Shown: positions 16,201 through 23,902 of the stretch, in pieces | Numbering within the stretch: the first letter of the stretch is position 1 | How the letters are laid out: each line of letters opens with the position of its first letter | Origin: an uncultured bacterium | GTDB taxonomy: Bacteria > Verrucomicrobiota > Kiritimatiellia > RFP12 > UBA1067 | DNA length: 35,223 nucleotides | Direction: 5' to 3' | NCBI GenBank assembly: GCA_902801025.1 | Contig: CADCGZ010000015.1 | Location: 1-35,223, forward strand | The notes under the pieces: generated by a model | Told to the model about the DNA's origin: nothing | Seen by the model: only the letters and a program-made list of their open reading frames with translations | Database searches by the model: none | Translations under genes and position numbers: made by a program

Positions 16201-18521
16201 CACGCCGCGTCACCAGCCGCCTTGACTACGCCACCCACAGCAGGACATGCGAAGTCAATGTTTCCAAAGTTGTTGGTTACGGTTCCGCCATTGATCGAGA
16301 GCCCGAAGGGAAGCATCTCTCCTGCCTCCGCGTAACCAAACACTATGTCACCTGAATTTGTAACAGCGATCGTTCCGCGAATGTCCATGCGCACGCCGCC
16401 GAACTTCGTGCCACCAGGCACAGAAAGCGTCGCGCCCTCTGCGACCGCAATAGCCGGAACCTTTGCACCGTCTACGACAGGGGTGTATCCATCAGACGAC
16501 CAATCCATGTCGGTTGCAAAGACGAGCGAGCCGGTGCCTGAAAGAGTGATCGGCGGCAACTCGACCGCCGTCTCGACCCGAAGCGTCGCGCCTTCCGCAA
16601 CGATGATTGCAGCAGGCATCGTCGCCGCTCCGTCGTCTATGGAAAGAACCGTTCCGCTTCCGACGACATAAGCCGTGTCGGCAGCCCCCGGCAAAGTGCC
16701 TCCGTCCCAGTTGGCCATAGTGTTCCATCCGCCAACGCCACAATACGCTCCGGCCGGGCTCAACGCAAGGCCGTCAGCCGTTTCAATCACAGTGCCGTAT
16801 CCGCCTATCGAAGTCTGGAACTGCGCCTTCAATGCTGCAAGCGTGGCCGAGTCGGAAGCAGAGACGAACGTAGCGCCGACAGGAATGGAGGCGACGTCGA
16901 GCGCAAGCGATGCGTCGGCGGCAAGCGTCAGGCTGCGGACGTTGAACCCCGGCGAAGCAAAAGTCAATGTCGCGCCGGATGCGACGTCAAGGTCGATGTC
17001 AATGCCGGAAATGGCGATGGTGTTGTCGATATCAGGATTGCACCAGGCCATGTTGAAATTCTGCTCGTGGAAGTTGGCGTAATCCGACATTTGCGGCGAC
17101 TTGGCGTTTATGCAACCGGCATACCCCCATCCGCCAGAGCCATCGTATGCGCGTATTTCAAAGCTATGCCATCCCTCTGCAAGCGTGGCGGTACCGGTCT
17201 GTGTTTGAGTATAGCTCGCAGTCCTGAGTATCTGCGTCCCATCAACCTTCAGGAGAATGCTGTCGTCATACCGTCCAGAAAACGACCACTCGCCGGCATC
17301 CTGGCTTGAGACATAGAACCTGCCTGTCACCCAGACGCTTTTCCCAGAGAGCGACACGCCATCAGGAGCTGTGGGACTGCCGTTGCTGATGAAGCCAGAA
17401 ATCATGCTCGCTCCAAGCGTCGTAGTGTAGTCGAAAGTCGAATCCCAGTTCGTCGAGCCAGACTTGTAGCAGAATGCAAACTGCGCGTTGTTGGCCAGTG
17501 TGCCCTTTCCGGGCGTAGAGGCGATGCTCGCAACAGCGCTTTCGCCTACGGATATCGAAAGACCGTCGGCAACATAGTCGGCTGCATAGGGGCGGATCTC
17601 GAACGAGCCGCCGTTCAGGGAAATGGCGTTCGTGGAAAACCCGCCGCCATCGACAGCGAGCGTGCCAGTGCCGTCCTTGACGACCTTCGACGTATCTACG
17701 ACGTCGCCGATGAATGTGTAGTCCCTGGAACCGGAAACCGTCACGCTGCTCGGTTCGGGGGTGCCAACTACCATGATTTCGCCAGCCCGTACGTAGGTTG
17801 GTTCTTCGCCGTTGAACACGGCTTCGCCACCGCTGATGAGCGTTGACAAAAGGCCATCAGACATCCAGGCATACGTCGCGGAATCCCAAACCGTAAGCAC
17901 ATTTGCAGGATGCCACACAAACGGATAGCCGCCGGATGGGTCCCTATGGACGACAGCCTCAAGTTCCGCATAGCCGACATAAGTGTTTTCTTGCGACCCA
18001 AAGTTGAATACAATTTTTTTAACGTCTGCACATAGGGGAGTGGAGTTGGCCATCTTGAGCGTCGCGCAGGCACAGCAGTTGTCGCCTGAGAACGAAATCG
18101 AATTGGGAGACAGCGTAACTGTTTCCCCGCCTTGTGTTTCAGCCTGGATGGATGCGACTGACAGTGTGTCGCGACCGGTATCGGCCCATGTCGAATAGAT
18201 TCTAATCTCGTCGATGTCCTTGGCTTCTTCAAGCGTGTATGTCAGCGACGCGTTATTTCCCAGACAGGTCGTCATGCTTTTGTCCTTCACCCCAGCCTCA
18301 CCATCCGTCAGAGTAGTGAACACCTTCGACCCTTCGTTGCTACTCAGGCCGCTCGCCGGGTCAGGCGTTTTCCCTAAAAGGATGTTGTCCGAGGCTGGAG
18401 TGAAACCGCTACTCCAGGACGAAGTGTACCATGTGCCAACCGCACTGGCCTGGAATGCTGCGAAGGTGAGAAACGTGACAACGACGGCCAATGCCGTCCG
18501 ATCATGCTGTAGTGTTTTCAT
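13239..18521 (-). CDS. Giant secreted beta-helix/adhesin-like protein (1760 residues)
   Basis: Signal peptide at 1-27 (FAAFQASA|VG). Residues about 30-190 look like a discoidin-type sandwich (IDEIRIYSTW). Residues about 400-470 resemble a PA14-type domain (GRFYVSSQDAGEW, GRYDDSILLKVDG, AEGWHSFEIRAYDG). From 593 to the end the protein is Gly/Thr/Asn-rich beta-strand repeat of the parallel beta-helix kind, in two long homologous units (593-1148 and 1149-1760). There is no autotransporter barrel, LPXTG, PEP-CTERM or S-layer motif; the protein ends GIGLQVLVR. Shine-Dalgarno GGAAGGAA; own promoter and palindromes upstream. It heads the operon with the propeller, glycosidase and DUF4832 genes, so glycan adhesion or scaffolding is a reasonable inference. 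Release or anchoring route unknown. Confidence 0.85.
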   Translation of the reverse strand: MKTLQHDRTALAVVVTFLTFAAFQASAVGTWYTSSWSSGFTPASDNILLGKTPDPASGLSSNEGSKVFTTLTDGEAGVKDKSMTTCLGNNASLTYTLEEAKDIDEIRIYSTWADTGRDTLSVASIQAETQGGETVTLSPNSISFSGDNCCACATLKMANSTPLCADVKKIVFNFGSQENTYVGYAELEAVVHRDPSGGYPFVWHPANVLTVWDSATYAWMSDGLLSTLISGGEAVFNGEEPTYVRAGEIMVVGTPEPSSVTVSGSRDYTFIGDVVDTSKVVKDGTGTLAVDGGGFSTNAISLNGGSFEIRPYAADYVADGLSISVGESAVASIASTPGKGTLANNAQFAFCYKSGSTNWDSTFDYTTTLGASMISGFISNGSPTAPDGVSLSGKSVWVTGRFYVSSQDAGEWSFSGRYDDSILLKVDGTQILRTASYTQTQTGTATLAEGWHSFEIRAYDGSGGWGYAGCINAKSPQMSDYANFHEQNFNMAWCNPDIDNTIAISGIDIDLDVASGATLTFASPGFNVRSLTLAADASLALDVASIPVGATFVSASDSATLAALKAQFQTSIGGYGTVIETADGLALSPAGAYCGVGGWNTMANWDGGTLPGAADTAYVVGSGTVLSIDDGAATMPAAIIVAEGATLRVETAVELPPITLSGTGSLVFATDMDWSSDGYTPVVDGAKVPAIAVAEGATLSVPGGTKFGGVRMDIRGTIAVTNSGDIVFGYAEAGEMLPFGLSINGGTVTNNFGNIDFACPAVGGVVKAAGDAAWTITDATLMPDYDYGGFNFGYNNLVSEHIEIDVNGTDLTYIRNNKIRYSSGHGVFYLAGGVSVVFGNGSRLYKQFAADGGVNQHIRFNVNGRGQFVFNEGSEMLWEAGSDGSSVGSGLFCLEPDEEGFESLVVNNATFFYYRLKSNGNAVLRLNNATYSGRKVSWNYVMPFQCASGKLKGVVLEGTNVYERADSSSPQVVKVPVDVPLSGTGGLRIAMSGQSYPIDFTITNGANAATGALTVDEGCALTLASGANWSGTVDYADNLIIADWNTLSAAEITVGGLYLKKPLVYRVWEDGNDKINFTGAGIVPNGHEVMIALQNAYVPTAGTAFDLGTVPADFDLSSIINSNNKWTYSLAAIEDDDAHKTLKVTATSVDYTFDGGSGETTVVDLNDPAGWRGGSVPTGQDVAIDGVAAVAEGSIASFSSIVLKNGASLTVRKPAVEPGEEDAYAGTTLPAVELREGTALTVEANAAATMTGALTIFVADGGETLPSISVAVGGVLNILGGTKFKNCRLLLDGGTLATTTDGGMTFGYALPDETAHFSMAATNATILSHHDDANTAKNASRIDFASPEDDGEVVLDAPVDLFSTTVTINNLDGYAFGFNNPTSIIFKVIADNTRLDYGAETTIAGGANLVLTNNATLYHIRNHTTDKRTDEVSYPLIVKEFGRITLIDGGSIKQPICHIENDYKGAVILNPSEVGWAGIEVLDGGLAEWRKINGSKTATGQAWSPVGSVAFADGTLRIGKGFWWGWVNGYDDLLYRLSAVEIQYGTTMTLVGVSQTYGDSGEANLKFVLDSPFTGAGNLVVANTCTDQTMQPVIMSGANSNTGTVEALLPVNGNRETYLYFQDGANWAGTVVGNSRILIVDKVTGSTYTHNSPVAVSFGALDLQADFPVKVWKPDGEPMTNDTLNVGTYLNNGGRLVLELATDGVEFSIGDSVVVGKIAKDGALPRVPAGWVAKKQAIDGDDANDDLILKRGIGLQVLVR
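13242..16745 (-). repeat. Two ~560-residue internal repeat units in the beta-helix giant
   Basis: Unit 1 is encoded by 15078-16745 and unit 2 by 13242-15077. They share an ordered series of blocks: a GG(T/S)-P opening, (I/V)AVAEGATL versus ISVAVGGVL, GGTKF, a strand ending FGYA, RIDFA versus NIDFA, FGFNN versus FGYNN, NGAN-xx-TG versus SGAN-xx-TG, GANW(S/A)GTV and a following VW. The divergence is large, so this is an old duplication of a whole domain rather than a short tandem repeat. Confidence 0.7.
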
Positions 18522-18568
18522 ATTTTCCTTCCGGTCAATTCAGTGAGTTGCACAAAACTTCATATATG

Positions 18569-18591
18569 TTGCAACTTTGACAAAGCTGCAA
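18569..18591. promoter_or_regulatory. 23-bp palindrome, candidate operator
   Basis: The plus strand reads TTGCAACTTTG-A-CAAAGCTGCAA, symmetric around one base with a single mismatched pair. It lies about 7 to 29 bases downstream of the predicted transcription start of the 12.4-kb operon, a normal place for a repressor. An 11-base word within and beside it, TGTTGCAACTT, also occurs at 23965-23975 upstream of the next operon. No regulator gene is in the window. Confidence 0.45.
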
Positions 18592-18604
18592 ACAATTCAC
18601 GAAT

Positions 18605-18632
18605 ATTATACCACATTTTCCCAAATGTGCAA
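18605..18632 (-). promoter_or_regulatory. Strong sigma-70 promoter of the 12.4-kb glycan operon
   Basis: TTGCAC (18627-18632), 16-base spacer, TATAAT (18605-18610), with TGG directly before the -10 (extended -10). The spacer contains an exact inverted repeat, CACATTT and AAATGTG separated by four bases (18612-18629), which may be a second operator half. Predicted start near 18598, leader about 77 bases. Confidence 0.65.
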
Positions 18633-18661
18633 CCGCCTCAAAATCATCGAAACGAGCCGGT

Positions 18662-19942
18662 TCAGGGAATCTTGTAGATGCTGCCCGAGACGTCGTCGCC
18701 CGCATTGCCGGACGAGCCGTCCTTGCAGGCGAGATTCCACCGCGTCGTGAAGCGCCAGCCGATTCCGACGAAAAAGCCGGCGTCCGTCCGCGCAAGCGCG
18801 CTCGCCTGCTGTCCTGTCTTGAACGTGAAGAGCTTCTTGAAGGAAACGCCGTCTCGCGACTCCCAGACGCTGTTGACGACCTTGCGGTCTGTCGGGTCGA
18901 ACTGCGCGGCGAGCACATTGAGGAGCTTGTCGCCCTTCTTGGTCGTGTACGTCGAAATGCAAAACGGATAGACTCCTTCGCCGAGATTCACCTTCGTCGC
19001 CTTGACATGGTGGTTCACGTTCTTGGCGCTATAGAGACACCAGGGGTTTGTGCTATCCACCGAGACGACGCCGAAGACATAGACGACGACATCCTTGAAC
19101 GGAACGGCGCTTACGGGCGCAACATAGCCGGACTGGACGGCCAGCATGTCGTTTGTCCCCACGTTCGGCGCGATTTCGCTCCAGGGGCGCGTCGTGCACT
19201 CGAAGATACCCTTCGACTTGCTGAAACGCCATTCCTCGAACGGATTCTTTTCACGCACATCAAGATACGGATAGTTGTACGGGATGCAGAAGAGGTCGTC
19301 CTTGAACGGCAGAAACGCATAGAACCTGCGGTCTACGCCGTAGGTGCCGCCTGATAACTTTGAAAATTTGACGGTGTTCTTGTAATCACCCGGCAAGGCG
19401 TCGGTCGTCTTGTCCGGCGACGACTCTGGCGCGCGGCAGATGTGGTAGCCTGCAGAGTAGACATACCCTTTCCAGCAGCAGATGTCCCATACGTGCATCA
19501 GGCTCCCGACCTTTGCCGCAAGACCGCTCCAGTTTCCGTCGAGATCCTTTCGGAAGTATGCCCCCTGCTTGTCGGCGGGGCTGCGCTCGTGGACGTCGAG
19601 TCCGCCGGCGTAGAGACATCCGTCCGACCCTTCACGGAAAAAGTCGATGCGCTCCGTTCCAGCGGCAAACTCCTTCTCGAACGAACCTGTCGCTGGGTCC
19701 ACGGCGAAAATGGGCGCATAGCCCATGTTCGGGTCCCAGCAGCCGCCGGAGACGTAGAGCTTCCCCTTGTACGGAACAATCGTCGTCATTGAACGCGCGC
19801 GGCCATCGTTTGAGCTCTTTGTGGGCCATCGTGACAGGTTGGGGTTGCAGAGAAACTGCATCGAACCAGTCAAGTCGGGAGCCTCGGCAAATGCCGCCGT
19901 CGCGAAAGACAGCACCACTAAGGAGAACGCAATCTTTCTCAT
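18662..19942 (-). CDS. Secreted beta-propeller-like protein, short paralogue
   Basis: A 426-residue exported protein with signal peptide MRKIAFSLVVLSFATAAFA. It matches the first ~410 residues of the protein at 10742-13237 through most of its length (GSMQFLCNPN, PYKGKLYVSGGCWDPNMG, SVWESRDGVSF, KTGQQASA, SGSIYKIP) but stops where that protein continues into its Ig-like and lectin-like tail. The propeller reading rests on repeated strand-turn blades; no catalytic residue is assigned. Shine-Dalgarno GGAAGGAG; the ATG overlaps the stop of the MFS gene (ATGA), so it is cotranslated with a sugar transporter. Possibly a soluble sugar- or glycan-binding companion to the porter; function unknown. Confidence 0.82.
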   Translation of the reverse strand: MRKIAFSLVVLSFATAAFAEAPDLTGSMQFLCNPNLSRWPTKSSNDGRARSMTTIVPYKGKLYVSGGCWDPNMGYAPIFAVDPATGSFEKEFAAGTERIDFFREGSDGCLYAGGLDVHERSPADKQGAYFRKDLDGNWSGLAAKVGSLMHVWDICCWKGYVYSAGYHICRAPESSPDKTTDALPGDYKNTVKFSKLSGGTYGVDRRFYAFLPFKDDLFCIPYNYPYLDVREKNPFEEWRFSKSKGIFECTTRPWSEIAPNVGTNDMLAVQSGYVAPVSAVPFKDVVVYVFGVVSVDSTNPWCLYSAKNVNHHVKATKVNLGEGVYPFCISTYTTKKGDKLLNVLAAQFDPTDRKVVNSVWESRDGVSFKKLFTFKTGQQASALARTDAGFFVGIGWRFTTRWNLACKDGSSGNAGDDVSGSIYKIP

Positions 19943-21165
19943 GTTATTATGCTCCTTCCCTTAGTCTCGGGCATGAAGACCAACGCCCAGACCATTTCAA
20001 GCAGCATCATCGCCGCGAAGAATGCGAAGGCGTAGGTTCCTGTCCGTGCAACGGCAACAGGGAAAAGCCACGAGACGAGCATGCACATGACCCAATGGAC
20101 CGTGCCGCCGAAACTCTGCCCCTTCGCCCGCACGTCGGGCGGGAATATCTCGGAAATGAACACCCAGATCACCGCGCTCGCGGAAAACGCAACCGCCGCG
20201 ATGAAACCGTACACACCGAGCATCGCCAGCCAAGGCGTGCAGGCCTCGCCAAGCGAAATCTGCCACGCGACGAGTCCGTGCATCGCCGCCATGGCCGCGC
20301 ACCCAGAGACGAGAAGCGGTTTTCGCCCAAAGCGGTCAATCAGGAAGAATGCCGCAACCGTGAAGACGAGATTGACGACGCCGACGCCAATCGTCCCCGC
20401 GAGCGAGACGAGCTCGCTCCCCTCGCCAAAGATCATCCCGAAGATACGCGGCGCATAGTAGTTTACGGCGTTGACGCCCGACAGCTGGCTGAAGAACGCG
20501 ACCGTGAAACAAAGAACGATCGGTCGCAAATTGCGTCGCGTGAAGAGCGGTGCGGATGCCTCGACCTTCTCCTGGTACGGACTCTCGGGGATGCGCGCCA
20601 CCGCCGCGAGATAGAGGAGGACCGGCAGGCACTCCGCGCCAAGCATCGTACGCCACACGACTTCCGAGGAAGCATGAAGCCACAACGCCACGCAATAGTT
20701 GGACACATACGACACGACGATGCCGAGGACAATGCAAAACTGGTTGACGAGCACGAGCCGCCCGCGCTTCTCCGGCGGCGCTATTTCGGCGATGTACATC
20801 GGAACGGCGACCGACACGCCGCCGATTGCGATGCCTCCGACAAACCTCATCCATCCGAGGATGTGCGGCCCTGCACCGCCACCGGGCGTCAGCGCGCATC
20901 CCGCCGCCGAGATGAAAAACAGCACGCCCATCCAGACAAGCGTCGGCTTGCGCCCGAACCTGTCGCACATGCGCCCTGCCGCGAGCGCACCGAAAACGGT
21001 TCCGATGAGCGCCCCTGCGACGACAAGCCCGTGCCAAAACGGCGAAAGGCCGAACTCCAGCTGAATCGCCTCCTCGCAGCCGGATATTACGCCAGAATCG
21101 AAGCCAAAGAGCAACCCGCCGAGCGAGACGGCGCAAGTGATCAAGTAGAGCGTCGATGACTTCAT
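19939..21165 (-). CDS. MFS sugar porter (SP family)
   Basis: A 408-residue protein with about twelve hydrophobic helices, expected in the inner membrane as a sugar:H+ symporter or facilitator of the XylE/AraE/GlcP type. Family signatures in order: GLLFGFDSGVISG in helix 1, GRMCDRFGRKP in loop 2-3, MYIAEIAPPEKRGRLV, RIPESPY after helix 6, QLSGVNAVNYYAPRIF in helix 7, DRFGRKPLL, FISEIFPPDVRAKGQS and PETKGRS at the end. It is shorter than usual because the central loop after PESP is cut to about twenty residues. It sits 7 bases after the FGE-like/glycosidase gene and overlaps the propeller gene by 4, so it likely imports the monosaccharide released by exported enzymes; which sugar cannot be read from sequence. 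Confidence 0.9.
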   Translation of the reverse strand: MKSSTLYLITCAVSLGGLLFGFDSGVISGCEEAIQLEFGLSPFWHGLVVAGALIGTVFGALAAGRMCDRFGRKPTLVWMGVLFFISAAGCALTPGGGAGPHILGWMRFVGGIAIGGVSVAVPMYIAEIAPPEKRGRLVLVNQFCIVLGIVVSYVSNYCVALWLHASSEVVWRTMLGAECLPVLLYLAAVARIPESPYQEKVEASAPLFTRRNLRPIVLCFTVAFFSQLSGVNAVNYYAPRIFGMIFGEGSELVSLAGTIGVGVVNLVFTVAAFFLIDRFGRKPLLVSGCAAMAAMHGLVAWQISLGEACTPWLAMLGVYGFIAAVAFSASAVIWVFISEIFPPDVRAKGQSFGGTVHWVMCMLVSWLFPVAVARTGTYAFAFFAAMMLLEMVWALVFMPETKGRSIIT

Positions 21166-21172
21166 CTTTTTC

Positions 21173-23893
21173 CTACCTTTCCGGACGCGCCCTCATACGC
21201 GCTCTCTTCGCGATGTCCTCCCAAGAGTCCTTCGCGCTCCAGAACAGCTCCGCCTGGCAGTGCGTCGCAAAACTGTAAGGCGGGTTGTATTCTGCAACCG
21301 CGTTCAACTCCTTCGGTGGATGCTTTCCGGAACGGATGCGACGCAGGAAGTCGTACGCCCACTTGCCGTTCTTCTCCCACTGGTCGTCAAGAGCGGCATG
21401 GCGCGGCAGCGTTATGTCGCGGTCGCGAGAGATGAGCTTCTCGCTTGCGCAGCCGAGCATGAAGGGCCCTGCTGGCCTCACGAAATGCGGCCAGTCGATG
21501 CGAAGCTGCGCCTTCCACACAAGGCCTACTGACGGCGTGAGCGCGAGAATCTTCTCGCAGAACTTGGCATCGGGCTCCCAACCATAGTCGCTGAACGGGA
21601 ACCCGCCGCAGTTCTCCCAGAGGATCTCGAGCGAAGAGTCGGTCTTTGCGATTGAATCCATCGCACCGGGCCTGCGCATGGAATTCGAGTGAAGCCCGAA
21701 CACGATGTCAGTCTTAGGCGAGTCGGCGTGAATCCGCTTTGCCGTCTTGTTCACGAGCTCCGTCACTGCCTCGGCAACCGAGCGCCCCGCTATCTCCTGG
21801 CTTTCCGTCTCGGTGAAGCTCTGGAAATAGATGCCGTCGCCGCCCATCGGCTTCCATATCCGCTTCCACTCGTCCACAATCGAGTCGGACATCTTGTCGA
21901 GCTGGTGCACGTCCGCCTCGTCGCAGTTGAGCCCCCAGCCCCACGTAAAGCCCCAATAGACCTCTATTCCCCAGCTATGGGCGCAGTCCACCACGTCTTT
22001 CGCGTTCACGACCTGCTGGTCGTTCCAGATGATGGCGCGGTTGAAGCGAGCCCTCGCCATCTCGCGGAACGTAGCGTTGTAGTCGTCGAGGACGTGCCCC
22101 CAGGCGAACACGCTCCTGATGGGCGTCTCCGGCGCGCGGACGCATTCGTAGGAAGGAATCCTCCCGCCCTTGAAAAACAGTCCCGGATAGCGACCGTGAT
22201 AGTCGGCCATGCGCCCTTCAAGCCCGGGAGCAACCACGTCAAGAAGGTCGAAGACGCCCCACAGGACGGCAGACGGCGTGTCGCCCGCGACGACTACGAC
22301 ATTCCGTCCCTCCTTGAACATCGTCTTGATCAAGTAGCCGCCAGACGGGATGCGCTTCACCGCGTCTTCTCCCAAAAGCCCCCGGAGCGTCGCATTTTTC
22401 GAGGGAACGCCGACGACAATCGCGTCGCGCTTAGTATCGACACGTGCGCCACCGTCCTTTTCAAGAGGCAGGACAAACGGAGTCGCGAGAGACCCTTCGC
22501 GAAGGACATGCGCCCCGACTCGCGCCGTCAGAGTCTCTAACGCCCTTCCCTCTGGACCTTCGGTAGACGAGTAGATCACCTTCCACGTCCCGCCGCGCAT
22601 TGTCCGCGGAATATTCCCGTCGAAGACAGGCGCACGCGTCATGTCTATAGAATACGCGACTGACGGAGAGACTACGGACGCCGACGGAGCGGCAGACGTC
22701 TTGGAAGCGGCAGTAACTTTCATTGACGGCGGGATTATGCAGGCAACGCGGAAGCTACACGTTCCATCTACGGCAGAGGCCTTTCCACACCTCGACGACG
22801 AAACCTCGGCGACGGTCTTCGAGAGATAGTCGCCGCCACGGACTACGCGTTGTGCGCCATCGCCAGTAGCCGGCGCAAACACGTCATCCACGGCACGCGT
22901 TCCCCCTTGCACGTCGAGACACCATTCCCAGTCGTTGCCGACCATGTCGTAGAGCCCCCAGGCATTCGGGCGCTTCGAGCCGACACAGGCATAGCCCGAC
23001 GCCGAGCTTCCGAACACAACGTATTTCGACGCATCGTCATTGCCCCAATAATAGGTCGTGGACGTGCCCGCGCGGGTGGCGATTTCATGCATGAGCTCGG
23101 TCGGGAGGTCGAAGACGAGGCCGGAGGCGCGCGTCTTGAAGTTTAGCCATTCCAAGATGGGCCAGCGATGGTCCTTGCTGGGCGGCGGTGCGGACTTCGG
23201 GTCAGCCGTGCCGCGAATATCGCCAGTGTACTTGAGGAAATGGCGGGGCTTCGTGTAATCTGCGGGAGCGAGCCCCCTGCTCGCCGCGGAGAGGTCGAAA
23301 ATGTGGAAATACTGATAGCCGGTCCACGGAAACACCCCGATGTAGTAGTCCCTGTCGGTTGTCTTCTCGCCATATTGCGTAGGGTATGTGCCCTTTGGCA
23401 CTTTGCGCAGGACGAGATGCGTGGTCTTGTACATGTCCTGGTTGTAGCGGGCGTTGGAAAGCTCCTGTCCCGAGCCGAAGCCAAACTTCTTGCCGTCGGC
23501 AAAGACACCTTCGTAGGATACTGCACCGTCGGCAAGCCGGACGATCATGTAGTCGTCTCCCGCCGGGACAGGCACGGAACTGTATTCGGCGGTCATCTTG
23601 CAGTCATCGCGCTTCACGCCGGCTGGCGGATTCTCCCATGTGACGGTGTGCTGGCCGATGGAGGCGTTTTCCCCAAGCTTGCCGTCGTAGACGACATGCG
23701 TGACGCCGCCGATTGCGCTCGTGATGCGAACCTTGCCGAGCAGGACGCTCGCAGCGTCGTCCGCGACGGTGTATGTGACTTCGACCTTGTTGTCCCAAGG
23801 CCAGCGCTGCCGCACACTGTCTATGACTATCGAGGGCGCGGCATTCACCGCGAAAGCCACTGCCGTGGCGGCCATTGAAAGAATAATTTTCAT
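21173..23893 (-). CDS. Exported FGE-like (SUMF1) domain fused to a glycosidase-like barrel
   Basis: 906 residues from the ATG at 23893, chosen because it opens a signal peptide (IILSMAATAVAFAVNAA) and fits the promoter just upstream. Residues about 22-130 are a beta-sandwich (IDSVRQRWPWDNKVEVTYTV). Residues about 130-380 are an FGE/SUMF1 fold (DRDYYIGVF, NAWGLYDMVGNDWEWCLD, VVRGGDYL, CSFRVA). The position that carries the two active Cys in true FGEs, after RGG, holds Leu, Ser and Val instead, so sulfatase activation is unlikely. Residues about 470-580 resemble the N-terminal accessory domain of GH20/GH67-type enzymes (GGYLIKTM, VVAGDTPSAVLWGVFDLLD), followed by a TIM-barrel-like region (FNRAIIWND, VYWGFTWGWG, YFQSFTETESQ). 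Substrate and exact GH family not identified. First gene of the operon with the MFS porter. Confidence 0.78.
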   Translation of the reverse strand: MKIILSMAATAVAFAVNAAPSIVIDSVRQRWPWDNKVEVTYTVADDAASVLLGKVRITSAIGGVTHVVYDGKLGENASIGQHTVTWENPPAGVKRDDCKMTAEYSSVPVPAGDDYMIVRLADGAVSYEGVFADGKKFGFGSGQELSNARYNQDMYKTTHLVLRKVPKGTYPTQYGEKTTDRDYYIGVFPWTGYQYFHIFDLSAASRGLAPADYTKPRHFLKYTGDIRGTADPKSAPPPSKDHRWPILEWLNFKTRASGLVFDLPTELMHEIATRAGTSTTYYWGNDDASKYVVFGSSASGYACVGSKRPNAWGLYDMVGNDWEWCLDVQGGTRAVDDVFAPATGDGAQRVVRGGDYLSKTVAEVSSSRCGKASAVDGTCSFRVACIIPPSMKVTAASKTSAAPSASVVSPSVAYSIDMTRAPVFDGNIPRTMRGGTWKVIYSSTEGPEGRALETLTARVGAHVLREGSLATPFVLPLEKDGGARVDTKRDAIVVGVPSKNATLRGLLGEDAVKRIPSGGYLIKTMFKEGRNVVVVAGDTPSAVLWGVFDLLDVVAPGLEGRMADYHGRYPGLFFKGGRIPSYECVRAPETPIRSVFAWGHVLDDYNATFREMARARFNRAIIWNDQQVVNAKDVVDCAHSWGIEVYWGFTWGWGLNCDEADVHQLDKMSDSIVDEWKRIWKPMGGDGIYFQSFTETESQEIAGRSVAEAVTELVNKTAKRIHADSPKTDIVFGLHSNSMRRPGAMDSIAKTDSSLEILWENCGGFPFSDYGWEPDAKFCEKILALTPSVGLVWKAQLRIDWPHFVRPAGPFMLGCASEKLISRDRDITLPRHAALDDQWEKNGKWAYDFLRRIRSGKHPPKELNAVAEYNPPYSFATHCQAELFWSAKDSWEDIAKRARMRARPER

Positions 23894-23902
23894 AGCATCT
23901 AC

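Noticed and set aside
13239..18521. Classic type V autotransporter
   Set aside because: The passenger-like repeats fit, but there is no C-terminal outer-membrane barrel of ~250-300 residues in either complete giant.
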